DNA from: an uncultured Neisseria sp.
Lineage (GTDB): Bacteria > Pseudomonadota > Gammaproteobacteria > Burkholderiales > Neisseriaceae
Direction: 5' to 3'
NCBI GenBank assembly: GCA_937919795.1
Contig: CALFOA010000434.1
Coordinates: 1-7,542, forward strand
DNA length: 7,542 nt
Positions 1 to 6,630 of this stretch are shown one piece after another (the first letter of the stretch is position 1; each line of letters opens with the position of its first letter). The position numbers and the translations under genes are program-made. A model generated the notes under the pieces. It had not been told where the DNA came from. It was given only the letters and a program-made list of their open reading frames with translations, and did not search any database.

Positions 1-2382
1 TTCAAGCCCGCGCTCGAAGCCGCCGGCGTGCAAGCACCCAAGCCGCCTGTGGAATTGAAAACCATCAGCCTCGACGACCCTGCGCTGATACGCACCCGCG
101 CCCGCACTTTGGCAGAAGTGCAAAAAATCAGCCACCAAACCCCGAAAACCGAGCTGGCCGAATCGGTGCGCCAAGCCATCGGCGGGCCCGAAACCATAGG
201 CGAAGAAGACATCCGCGCCAATCTGCTGCGCCAGCGTATGGCGCGCCGCCGCCAAGCTTCGGCGCAAGAGCCGCTGCAAACCGCGCAACCCAATGTGATT
301 CCCGAGGGCGAAATATTGGCCAATCTGGCCAAAACCGATTCGCCGGTCAACCGCCGCATCCGCCGCGTCAACACCACTGTGCGCGAAAGCGTGATTCCAG
401 AAGCCGCACGAGTGGAGCAAAGCCACGCCATCAAGCTGCAAGTGCCCAAGGCAGCTGCGCCGATTTCCACCCGCTTCACGCCTTATGCCGCTATGGCTGC
501 GACAGCCGCGCCCACGGCTACCGTGGTCGAGCCGCCGCCTATGCCGGAAGTGGATATGATGCCACTTGATATACCCGAACCGCCCGTATTTAACGGCAGC
601 GCTTATGATGAGCGTTATGATGCGTTCGACGCTTACCAGCCACCCGAGCCCGCTGCAAACGCACACATCAGCGATGCCCCGCGCTGGTCGATTACCGACC
701 GCTTGATTAGCGAATCCGCACCGATTGAGCCTGCAATAAGCATTCAGACGGCCTCAGAAGAAGCTGTTTGGCTGCAAAACGGACAATCTGGCGCAATGCC
801 GTCTGAAGCCGCATTCGAGCAATCGGCCAACCTTGTTATGCCGTCTGAAAGTATGACGCCGCCGCGCATAATAGAGCAGGGCGCAGGCACCCACCTGCCT
901 TCGCTCGGCCTGCTTTTGCCGCCGCAATTCGACCCCAGCGCCACCCAAACCGAAGATGCGCTGCTGGAAAACAGCATCACGATTGAAGAGAAGCTGGCCG
1001 AATTCAAGGTTAAAGTCAAAGTGATGGATGCATACGCCGGCCCCGTAATTACCCGTTACGAAATCGAACCCGATGTCGGTGTGCGCGGCAATGCCGTGCT
1101 AAACCTTGAAAAAGACCTGGCCCGCTCGCTCGGCGTGGCTTCGATTCGCGTGGTGGAAACCATACCCGGCAAAACCTGTATGGGGCTGGAGCTGCCGAAT
1201 CCTAAGCGCCAAATGATACGCTTGAGTGAAATCTTTGATGCGCCGGTGTTTCAAAATTCAAAATCCAAGCTCACCCTGGCACTGGGGCAAGACATCACCG
1301 GACAACCCGTGGTCACCGATTTGGCCAAAGCTCCGCATCTTTTGGTGGCCGGCACCACAGGATCGGGTAAATCGGTGGGTGTGAATGCCATGATTTTATC
1401 CATGCTCTTCAAAGCCACGCCCGAAGAAGTGCGCATGATTATGATCGACCCGAAAATGCTCGAATTAAGCATTTACGAAGGCATCCCGCACCTGCTCGCG
1501 CCCGTGGTGACCGATATGAAATTGGCCGCCAACGCGCTCAATTGGTGTGTAAACGAAATGGAAAAACGCTACCGCCTGCTCAGCCACATGGGCGTGCGCA
1601 ACCTAGCCGGCTTCAACCAAAAAATAACCGAAGCCGCCGCACGCGGCGAAAAACTCGCCAACCCGTTCAGCCTCACACCCGGCGATCCCGAGCCGCTGGA
1701 AAAACTGCCTTTTATCGTGGTGGTGGTAGATGAATTCGCCGACTTAATGATGACGGCCGGCAAAAAAATCGAGGAGCTGATTGCCCGGCTGGCCCAAAAA
1801 GCACGCGCCGCCGGCATTCATTTGATTTTGGCCACACAGCGCCCCAGTGTAGACGTGATTACCGGGCTGATTAAAGCCAATATTCCCACCCGCATCGCGT
1901 TTCAAGTGTCCAGCAAAGTCGACAGCCGCACCATTCTCGACCAAATGGGCGCCGAAAACCTGCTCGGGCAGGGCGATATGCTGTTTCTGCCGCCCGGCAT
2001 CGGCTATCCGCAACGCGTGCACGGCGCATTTGCTTCCGATGACGAAGTGCACGGCGTGGTGGAATATCTCAAGCAATTCGGCGAACCGGCTTATATTGAC
2101 GACATTCTCACCGCCGGCGTAGGCAGCGATGATATATTCAGCAATGCCAACAACGGACGCAACAACGATGGCGAGCTCGACCCGATGTATGATGATGCAG
2201 TAGCTTGCGTGGTGAAAACCCGTAAAGCCAGCATCTCATCGGTGCAACGCCATTTGCGCATCGGCTACAATCGCGCCGCACGCCTGATTGATCAGATGGA
2301 AGCGGACGGTATCGTGTCGCCCCCCGAAAGCAACGGCAACCGCACCGTATTGGCACCGCCTGGTAATGAGCATTTGGACTGA
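1..2382 (+). CDS. ftsK: DNA translocase FtsK, 3' part (5' end outside window)
   Basis: This encodes the ATP-driven double-stranded DNA pump of the division septum, which moves chromosome ends toward dif and activates XerCD to resolve dimers. The frame is open from base 1 for 793 codons, so the start and the N-terminal membrane segments lie upstream; the GTG at 28 is an internal codon. Codons about 1-310 are a Pro/Ala/Glu-rich low-complexity linker. The motor follows: Walker A GTTGSGKS at codons 451-458 (1351-1374), Walker [11 protein letters not shown] with its Asp at codon 577 (1729), and the conserved [12 protein letters not shown] stretch. The C-terminal gamma winged helix (about codons 726-793) carries [20 protein letters not shown] and RTVLAPP, the family signature for reading KOPS and contacting XerD. 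All motor and gamma motifs look intact. Three DUS lie in the linker. The gene ends at TGA 2380-2382 before a DUS hairpin terminator, and a dif-like site lies 157 bases beyond its stop. Confidence 0.97.
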   Translation, partial: FKPALEAAGVQAPKPPVELKTISLDDPALIRTRARTLAEVQKISHQTPKTELAESVRQAIGGPETIGEEDIRANLLRQRMARRRQASAQEPLQTAQPNVIPEGEILANLAKTDSPVNRRIRRVNTTVRESVIPEAARVEQSHAIKLQVPKAAAPISTRFTPYAAMAATAAPTATVVEPPPMPEVDMMPLDIPEPPVFNGSAYDERYDAFDAYQPPEPAANAHISDAPRWSITDRLISESAPIEPAISIQTASEEAVWLQNGQSGAMPSEAAFEQSANLVMPSESMTPPRIIEQGAGTHLPSLGLLLPPQFDPSATQTEDALLENSITIEEKLAEFKVKVKVMDAYAGPVITRYEIEPDVGVRGNAVLNLEKDLARSLGVASIRVVETIPGKTCMGLELPNPKRQMIRLSEIFDAPVFQNSKSKLTLALGQDITGQPVVTDLAKAPHLLVAGTTGSGKSVGVNAMILSMLFKATPEEVRMIMIDPKMLELSIYEGIPHLLAPVVTDMKLAANALNWCVNEMEKRYRLLSHMGVRNLAGFNQKITEAAARGEKLANPFSLTPGDPEPLEKLPFIVVVVDEFADLMMTAGKKIEELIARLAQKARAAGIHLILATQRPSVDVITGLIKANIPTRIAFQVSSKVDSRTILDQMGAENLLGQGDMLFLPPGIGYPQRVHGAFASDDEVHGVVEYLKQFGEPAYIDDILTAGVGSDDIFSNANNGRNNDGELDPMYDDAVACVVKTRKASISSVQRHLRIGYNRAARLIDQMEADGIVSPPESNGNRTVLAPPGNEHLD
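743..754 (-). repeat. DNA uptake sequence, AG dialect, in ftsK linker
   Basis: TTCAGACGGCCT on the + strand is a perfect AGGCCGTCTGAA on the - strand. This is the uptake signal bound by the ComP pilin during Neisseriaceae transformation. It encodes IQTA in the unstructured linker of FtsK. Confidence 0.9.
796..807 (+). repeat. DNA uptake sequence, AT dialect, in ftsK linker
   Basis: Perfect ATGCCGTCTGAA, the 12-mer typical of N. meningitidis and N. gonorrhoeae. It is read in frame as MPSE inside the FtsK linker. Confidence 0.93.
838..849 (+). repeat. DNA uptake sequence, AT dialect, in ftsK linker
   Basis: A second perfect ATGCCGTCTGAA, 42 bases after the previous one and in the same frame (MPSE). 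Two copies within 54 bases make this part of the linker a local DUS cluster. Confidence 0.93.
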
Positions 2383-2438
2383 TGGTTTTGAGCAAGTGGA
2401 ATAAATAAAAAGTGCGGCAGCTCTTTATCCATCTTGTT

Positions 2439-2483
2439 AAACCAAGGCCGTCTGAAGTTTTTCAGACGGCCTTGGTTTTTATT
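2439..2483 (+). terminator. DUS-hairpin rho-independent terminator of ftsK
   Basis: AAACCAAGGCCGTCTGAA (2439-2456) pairs perfectly with 2461-2478 across the loop GTTT, giving an 18-bp stem that runs into a T tract ending near 2480. Each arm contains an AG-dialect DUS (2445-2456 on +, 2461-2472 on -). Inverted DUS pairs are a well-known terminator form in Neisseria. It lies 57 bases past the ftsK stop. Because the stem is symmetric, with A-rich sequence to the left, it may also stop transcription from the right. Confidence 0.92.
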
Positions 2484-2493
2484 CTGCTTATGG

Positions 2494-2511
2494 ATATGCA
2501 TATATGCATAT
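2494..2511. repeat. 18-bp perfect AT-rich palindrome
   Basis: ATATGCATATATGCATAT reads the same on both strands and is also two tandem copies of ATATGCAT (2494-2501, 2502-2509). It lies between the ftsK terminator and the dif-like site, 28 bases from the latter. It could be a protein-binding site such as an operator, an accessory Xer site or a partition site. It does not resemble the standard chromosomal parS core. Its function is unknown. Confidence 0.6.
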
Positions 2512-2541
2512 TTGTCAGCGCATAATTCCTATATCAATAAT
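2512..2541 (+). promoter_or_regulatory. Candidate sigma-70 promoter reading through dif into parA
   Basis: TTGTCA (2512-2517, 5/6 to the -35 consensus) and AATAAT (2536-2541, 5/6 to the -10 consensus) are 18 bases apart and face right. Transcription would start within the dif-like site and give a parA leader of roughly 110 bases. The surroundings are AT-rich, so chance matches are likely. An alternative -10 is CATAAT at 2546-2551, but it lacks a good -35. Confidence 0.33.
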
Positions 2542-2567
2542 TTAACATAATATGGATTATGCGAAAT
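2540..2567 (-). other. dif: dif-like XerC/XerD recombination site (island attachment junction)
   Basis: Read on the - strand, the site has an XerC arm ATTTCGCATAA (2567-2557), a 6-base centre TCCATA (2556-2551) and an XerD arm TTATGTTAAAT (2550-2540). The XerD arm is identical to that of E. coli dif and, as I recall it, the gonococcal dif. The XerC arm differs from the recalled gonococcal arm AGTTCGCATAA at one base. The centre differs from the usual TGTATA at two bases, so 25 of 28 positions match overall. It lies just past ftsK and just before a parA-parB operon, the arrangement known for the gonococcal genetic island. It could be the chromosomal dif itself or a hybrid site made by integration; the window shows only one end. 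Confidence 0.85.
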
Positions 2568-2594
2568 AGAGTGACTCGAAGGTAGAATGCGGGT

Positions 2595-2635
2595 GGTGGT
2601 TAAAAGCTAGTTGCACATACGGGATTTTAACAACC
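2595..2635. repeat. Imperfect inverted repeat in the parA leader
   Basis: GGTGGTTAAAA (2595-2605) and TTTTAACAACC (2625-2635) are reverse complements at 10 of 11 positions, separated by 19 bases. The right half ends 7 bases before the parA ribosome binding site. The position suits an operator for self-repression by ParA or ParB, a parS-like site, or an RNA hairpin in the leader. None of these can be chosen from sequence alone. Confidence 0.5.
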
Positions 2636-2642
2636 TTCATCC

Positions 2643-2649
2643 AAAAGGA
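2643..2649 (+). promoter_or_regulatory. Ribosome binding site of parA
   Basis: AAAAGGA ends 8 bases before the ATG at 2658. It is a good Shine-Dalgarno match and supports that start. Confidence 0.75.
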
Positions 2650-2657
2650 CTTTCAAG

Positions 2658-3557
2658 ATGGTCACTACCGTGGGTATAGTGGGCACAAAAGGCGGCACCG
2701 GCAAAACTTCAACCGCAGCAAATCTTGCCGGCTTATTGGCCGATATGGCATATCGCGTATTATTAATTGACGCGGATCCGCATGCTTCACTTTCAAAATA
2801 CTATGCACTGAGCTACACGGCTCCGTGCGGTATCGTTGAATTCTTGTTGGGCGACCTGTCTGATCAGACTGTGGCCTCAACCATCTCAAAAACCGTTTAC
2901 CCAAACCTGGACATCGTTTTATCGAACGATTTATCTGATGATGTACGCTTTAACGTACAAAATCGCGTAGATCGCGCGCTTTTGGTGCGCATTAAAATGA
3001 CGCATCCGATTATCAAAAACAATTATGACTTTGTAATTATTGATACTCAAGGTGCCGTCGGTCCTGTGCAAGATGCCGTTGCATTTGCATCTACCATGCT
3101 GATTACGCCGGTGAAACCGGATGTGTTGAGCGTGCGCGAATTTATCGGCGGCACACAGGAGGCACTTGGCCGTCTGTCTTTCGGCGAAAACATGAATCTG
3201 AATGTACCGCCCTTATATGCGTTGATCTACGCAAAGGACCGTACCAAAGATGCAACAATGCTTACCGAAAGCATCAAAGAATATTTCAATCAGTTCGTAG
3301 ACGGCCGCCAAAAGCTGCTGGCCACCATGATTCCGTCATCCAAGGCATACAAAGAATCGGCCACCTTGCGGGTGCCCGTGCATTTTCATGAACGCGTTCA
3401 TGCCGGCAAGTCGGAATCCGCATTGGAAATGATGACTCACCTTGTGTTTGAGTTGTTTCCGGTCGTACGCGACCAAAATCGAAAAATCACTTTTTTCAAT
3501 GAAATGCAGGACTTGCGCCCTTCCCCATCTGAAGATGAGAAAGGCGGTGCGTCATGA
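2658..3557 (+). CDS. parA: ParA-family partition ATPase of an integrative element
   Basis: A 299-aa cytoplasmic P-loop ATPase of the ParA/MinD group. ParA proteins bind DNA nonspecifically as ATP dimers and segregate a ParB-bound element. Visible motifs are the deviant Walker A KGGTGKT (residues 11-17) with the signature Lys11, the A' motif LLIDADP (35-41), and the Walker B segment FVIIDTQGAVG (125-135). The last reads DTQGAVG where many chromosomal ParA proteins have DTPP. Together with KPDVLSVREF it resembles ParA proteins of PFGI-1/SPI-7-type integrating conjugative elements. There is no N-terminal helix-turn-helix extension, so operator binding would need ParB or another protein. The start has a good ribosome binding site. 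The stop overlaps the parB start by 4 nt (ATGA). It is the first gene after the dif-like site and looks more AT-rich than ftsK. Confidence 0.92.
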   Translation: MVTTVGIVGTKGGTGKTSTAANLAGLLADMAYRVLLIDADPHASLSKYYALSYTAPCGIVEFLLGDLSDQTVASTISKTVYPNLDIVLSNDLSDDVRFNVQNRVDRALLVRIKMTHPIIKNNYDFVIIDTQGAVGPVQDAVAFASTMLITPVKPDVLSVREFIGGTQEALGRLSFGENMNLNVPPLYALIYAKDRTKDATMLTESIKEYFNQFVDGRQKLLATMIPSSKAYKESATLRVPVHFHERVHAGKSESALEMMTHLVFELFPVVRDQNRKITFFNEMQDLRPSPSEDEKGGAS

Positions 3558-5221
3558 AAAAGAAACTGACCCCCGATTTCATTTTTGACAGTGTGGCCGT
3601 TGCCAATCCTGCTGCAACCAGCATGAAATTGGATAAGCCGTACGGCACACCCGCCGGCGTTGCCATGACTCTGCCTGTGTCGGAAATCGATTTTTTCGAC
3701 CGCAACCCGCGCAAAATCCATGACCCGGAAGAGTTTGAACGCCTCAAAGAATCCATTCGCGAAGTGGGCGTCCAGCAGCCGGTGCACGTTACCACGCCGC
3801 CGGGCGGCAGCCGTTACATGTTGGCCAAAGGCGGCAATTCACGGCTGCTGTGCCTGAAGGAGTTGCTGGACGAAACCGGTGACGAACGGTTTTCAAAAAT
3901 CCCCTGTATCTACACCGAATACACCTCGGCCGACGACATCCTGATTGCGCATCTCATTGAAAATGAGCAGCGCGCAGACATGGTGTTTTGGGACAAGGCT
4001 TGTGCGTATGCAGAGATGCGCGACATTTTTCAGGAGGCTGCCGGCGAAGCCTTGGGCGTCAGACCGTTGGCACAGCTTTTTGCCAATAAAGGTTTGACTG
4101 TGCACTTTACCAAGCTGTCGGTATACCTGTTTGCCACCGACCATTTGTCGGGCTTGGGTAATCAATGTAACGGCCTATCGATTCCCAAATCACTCGAGTT
4201 GCGCAAGACCTATAACGAGCTGCAAACAACCCTCAAAGAGGCCGGTCAGGCCGATGATGCTGCATTTGCCTTTGATGCTGCACTATATGAATCGTTTTGG
4301 GACGAAACCCTTGAAAATTGGGGCATTACCCATGCGGATGATGCAGAGTTGGATGTGCCGGCGCTGCAAAAGCGCCTGCAACAAGCATTTGCGGATTTCT
4401 TTGAGATTGATGCAGGTGACAAAGGCCGTCTGAAAACCGCACCGGCTGCCGAAGCCGCCGCTAAACCGACAAGCGACCCCGATGCGGTCAAGCCAAAGGC
4501 AGAGTATGCAGCAAACTCCCCTGCTCCGGCTTCCGTCACCGACGATAAGGCTAGCGCTGCCTCCGAATTACAGAGCGACAGCGTGGCCTGTCCGCCGGTC
4601 GATCCGGCGGGCAGGACAATCATCAGTAACCGTCCCCCTATTCTGCCAACGTCCGATGCACAGCCTGCCCGGGTTGCTGAAAGTGTGCAGCCGCCCAGTC
4701 GGGAGCAAGTGCTGTCGGATATTCAGCAGGCGGCCAAGAATCTGTTGGCATACGTCCGTATTGAGAGCTTGCTGATTAGCGATCATAAAATGCCTTATGG
4801 CTTTATGTTGGATTTTCCTGACTTTAACAAGAAAGGTTGGAGTGAAAACGAAGAACTTTCAGCCAATGCACTGATTAACAGCCGGCATCCCTATGCCGCT
4901 ACCGTATTTATCTATCTTTGGAGCACCAGTGGTGAAAAAACCCTTTGGGATTCACCGCAACTGCTACATCGATACAACCCGTTTACCAGTCACCCGCAAT
5001 CCATCATTGCTGCCCTCTATCAAGATGAGCAAGGCCGCAATGATATGGAGATGTACGGCATCGGTATGGCCAGCTATGCAGAAAGCGTCACCACGCTCAT
5101 GTTTGAGCTGGTGGTCGGTAACGAAACGGCCAGAAAAGCCTATTTCGATTACGTCCATCATTGCGCCCAGTTGGAGCAATTAGGCAGTGACAACTGGGAA
5201 ATGTACCAGGAACGGGTATGA
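3554..5221 (+). CDS. parB: Long ParB-family partition protein of an integrative element
   Basis: A 555-aa protein whose N-terminal part is a ParB/Srx-like domain: LPVSEIDFFDRNPRKI (residues 40-55), GGNSRLL in the nucleotide-binding position (93-99), and ENEQRADMVFWDKA (136-149). A helix-turn-helix-like stretch follows near 167-200. These match the ParB type of PFGI-1-class conjugative elements better than chromosomal ParB (Spo0J), which has GERRYRA. Residues about 293-380 are an Ala/Pro/Ser-rich linker. Residues about 380-555 form an unassigned C-terminal domain with several Trp and Tyr. Chromosomal ParB is usually near 300 aa, so this is much longer. The start overlaps the parA stop (ATGA), with AAGG 9 bases upstream, indicating coupled translation. 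An AG-dialect DUS lies in the gene at the start of the linker. The expected partner is the upstream ParA. The DNA site it binds is not identified here. Confidence 0.88.
   Translation: MKKKLTPDFIFDSVAVANPAATSMKLDKPYGTPAGVAMTLPVSEIDFFDRNPRKIHDPEEFERLKESIREVGVQQPVHVTTPPGGSRYMLAKGGNSRLLCLKELLDETGDERFSKIPCIYTEYTSADDILIAHLIENEQRADMVFWDKACAYAEMRDIFQEAAGEALGVRPLAQLFANKGLTVHFTKLSVYLFATDHLSGLGNQCNGLSIPKSLELRKTYNELQTTLKEAGQADDAAFAFDAALYESFWDETLENWGITHADDAELDVPALQKRLQQAFADFFEIDAGDKGRLKTAPAAEAAAKPTSDPDAVKPKAEYAANSPAPASVTDDKASAASELQSDSVACPPVDPAGRTIISNRPPILPTSDAQPARVAESVQPPSREQVLSDIQQAAKNLLAYVRIESLLISDHKMPYGFMLDFPDFNKKGWSENEELSANALINSRHPYAATVFIYLWSTSGEKTLWDSPQLLHRYNPFTSHPQSIIAALYQDEQGRNDMEMYGIGMASYAESVTTLMFELVVGNETARKAYFDYVHHCAQLEQLGSDNWEMYQERV
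4423..4434 (+). repeat. DNA uptake sequence, AG dialect, inside parB
   Basis: Perfect AGGCCGTCTGAA read in frame as GRLK, exactly where the ParB N-terminal region passes into its low-complexity linker. Its presence in an island gene suggests the element has long lived in DUS-using hosts. Confidence 0.9.
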
Positions 5222-5248
5222 ACAAGATAATACGGGAGTGTACACATC

Positions 5249-5887
5249 ATGAATACGCATCTGATTGCGACCGCAGCTGCGCGGGCTGAAAGAAACATCT
5301 GCAAAAGCACCAAAGAAACCTATCGGCTAAGTGTAGACGCCGAAACCAACAAACTGCTCTACACAGCCATTATCGGCATCGTGACCTGTGAGCCGGACAA
5401 GCAGGCCCGGCGTAAAAACATGGTCATGATCCAACGCCATGCCGGTACCTTGAACTGGCTGCGCAAGCTCACGCCGGAGCAGATTAACAATGCGGCTCCG
5501 GATATTGCCCGTGCCATGGAAGTGCTGATTGATTTGAATATCCTCAAAGATATTCTGACCACCAATAAGCACCTGTCCGGCCAACGCGACAAACAGTTGG
5601 AGCAATGCCGTTGGATGGTTGAGCACGGTGCGCGCAACAACATGATTCAGGCTGTTTGCTATTTGCTGGTCGAATCGGACATCCGCCAAATCCGAACCGA
5701 GCTGGGTATTAATTCACAGCTGGGCAGATGCGGCGCATTGCCTTTGGAAGACCAGTTGACGGTTCAAGACTATTGGCAGCGCATGAAGGAAACCGAAAGC
5801 GACACCTTCCAGCGTTACCGGCAGTTGCAGGAAGCCTTTCCCCAATATGATTTAGGCCGTCTGAATGCGGCGATTAACGGGATATAA
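5249..5887 (+). CDS. Uncharacterised 212-aa island protein, possible DUF2857-like regulator
   Basis: I do not firmly recognise this protein. It is a soluble, mostly helical 212-aa product without a signal peptide or membrane segment. Residues about 126-158 (HGARNNMIQAVCYLLVESDI, then RQIRTELGI) look like a helix-turn-helix followed by a Gly/Arg turn and LEDQLTVQDYW (166-176). The pattern of a GA-start helix and an arginine-rich second helix recalls DUF2857 proteins, which follow parB in PFGI-1-type conjugative elements. Position supports this but the sequence match is weak by eye. A DNA-binding regulatory role is inference. The start has GGGAG 10 bases upstream and lies 27 bases after the parB stop; the next gene begins 2 bases after its stop, so it is co-transcribed. 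An AG-dialect DUS lies near its 3' end. Confidence 0.72.
   Translation: MNTHLIATAAARAERNICKSTKETYRLSVDAETNKLLYTAIIGIVTCEPDKQARRKNMVMIQRHAGTLNWLRKLTPEQINNAAPDIARAMEVLIDLNILKDILTTNKHLSGQRDKQLEQCRWMVEHGARNNMIQAVCYLLVESDIRQIRTELGINSQLGRCGALPLEDQLTVQDYWQRMKETESDTFQRYRQLQEAFPQYDLGRLNAAINGI
5854..5865 (+). repeat. DNA uptake sequence, AG dialect, near 3' end of the 212-aa gene
   Basis: Perfect AGGCCGTCTGAA, read in frame as GRLN (the copy in parB reads GRLK). It encodes the penultimate segment of the 212-aa protein. Confidence 0.9.
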
Positions 5888-5889
5888 AA

Positions 5890-6621
5890 ATGGATAAGCA
5901 ATTAGCCTTACCCGGTTACCAATACCCTGAGATGCAGGCGGAAGAGCGGCAGCTGACCGCATCCGCCCTGCTCGGCCTGGCTATGGAAGAGCCCGTTTTA
6001 TACATGCCGTCGTTTGCCGACTTGGCGGGTGATGTGTACGCCGGCTATTTCTTGTCGTGGTTCATTAAAAACTGCCGTTACGGCAAATCAATAGTGATCA
6101 GTGATGAAGAGATGAGCGCCCTATTCGGCTTTAGTAAAAGCCGCTGGCATAGTGTCAGACGGACGCTCAAAGGTTTGAATTACCTGACCGTCAAACGGGA
6201 AGGCGGACAAAGCCATTATTCGCTCAATGAAAGCTATTTCTCCAATGCCCAAAGGCAAAGCAGCATTATTCTGCCGGCCATTCCGATTGAGCGCATTACT
6301 GCGGCCGCCATGCTGGATAAAGGCTTGCGTATGCAGGATGTGCTGTTTTATTCGGTTGTGCGCGAACAGCAGCCCTATTTGCCACCGGAACAGCGCGACT
6401 CATACAGCAACTGGTTTGAGCACAATAATGTCCAGCAGCAGCGTTTGGCCGTACTGACGACAGAAGAGCAGCTCAAGGCCATCAACGGGCTGTATAAGGC
6501 CGGTTTGCTGCAAGTCGAACAAATACGGCAGCTCAACATCGTACGCTACCGAATCGATTACGATGCTGCTTCTGATTTAGCTTGGCAATACATCCATACC
6601 AAAGTGGAAGCGGAAGCATAG
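5890..6621 (+). CDS. Putative tandem winged-helix, replication-initiator-like protein (243 aa)
   Basis: The family is not recognised by name. After a short polar N-terminus, residues about 48-112 read as a winged helix: a hydrophobic helix (AGYFLSWFIK), ISDEEMSALFGFSKSRWHSV as helix-turn-helix, then LKGLNYLTVKREGGQSHYSL as wing. Residues about 145-225 appear to repeat the pattern, with MQDVLFYSVV as first helix, LTTEEQLKAINGLYKAGLLQ, and a closing strand IVRYRIDYD. Two such domains in series are the fold of Rep_3-type plasmid initiators, and single ones start phage replication proteins. A role in starting element replication or in regulation is therefore plausible but unproven. The ATG follows the previous stop by 2 bases and has only a weak Shine-Dalgarno, so translation is probably coupled. 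The next gene shows the same layout. Confidence 0.78.
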   Translation: MDKQLALPGYQYPEMQAEERQLTASALLGLAMEEPVLYMPSFADLAGDVYAGYFLSWFIKNCRYGKSIVISDEEMSALFGFSKSRWHSVRRTLKGLNYLTVKREGGQSHYSLNESYFSNAQRQSSIILPAIPIERITAAAMLDKGLRMQDVLFYSVVREQQPYLPPEQRDSYSNWFEHNNVQQQRLAVLTTEEQLKAINGLYKAGLLQVEQIRQLNIVRYRIDYDAASDLAWQYIHTKVEAEA

Positions 6622-6630
6622 GAGCAGATT

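Noticed and set aside
28..30. GTG at 28 as the start of ftsK
   Set aside because: The same frame is open back to base 1 (FKPALEAAG), and the membrane segments FtsK requires are missing, so the real start lies upstream.
1744..2076. 110-codon open frame on the minus strand
   Set aside because: It is opposite the conserved FtsK motor domain, where codon bias of the real gene leaves the other strand open.
2611..2640. TTGCAC as the -35 of a parA promoter
   Set aside because: It matches the -35 consensus at only 3 of 6 bases, and no -10-like hexamer occurs 16-18 bases downstream.
3163..3180. GGCCGTCTG in parA and CAGACGG near 6157 as DUS
   Set aside because: Both break off before completing the 10-base core GCCGTCTGAA, so they were not counted.
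4246..4623. 125-codon open frame on the minus strand
   Set aside because: It is the antisense of the Ala/Pro/Ser-rich parB linker, whose codon composition keeps the opposite strand open. The resulting Ser/Ala-rich product has no motif.
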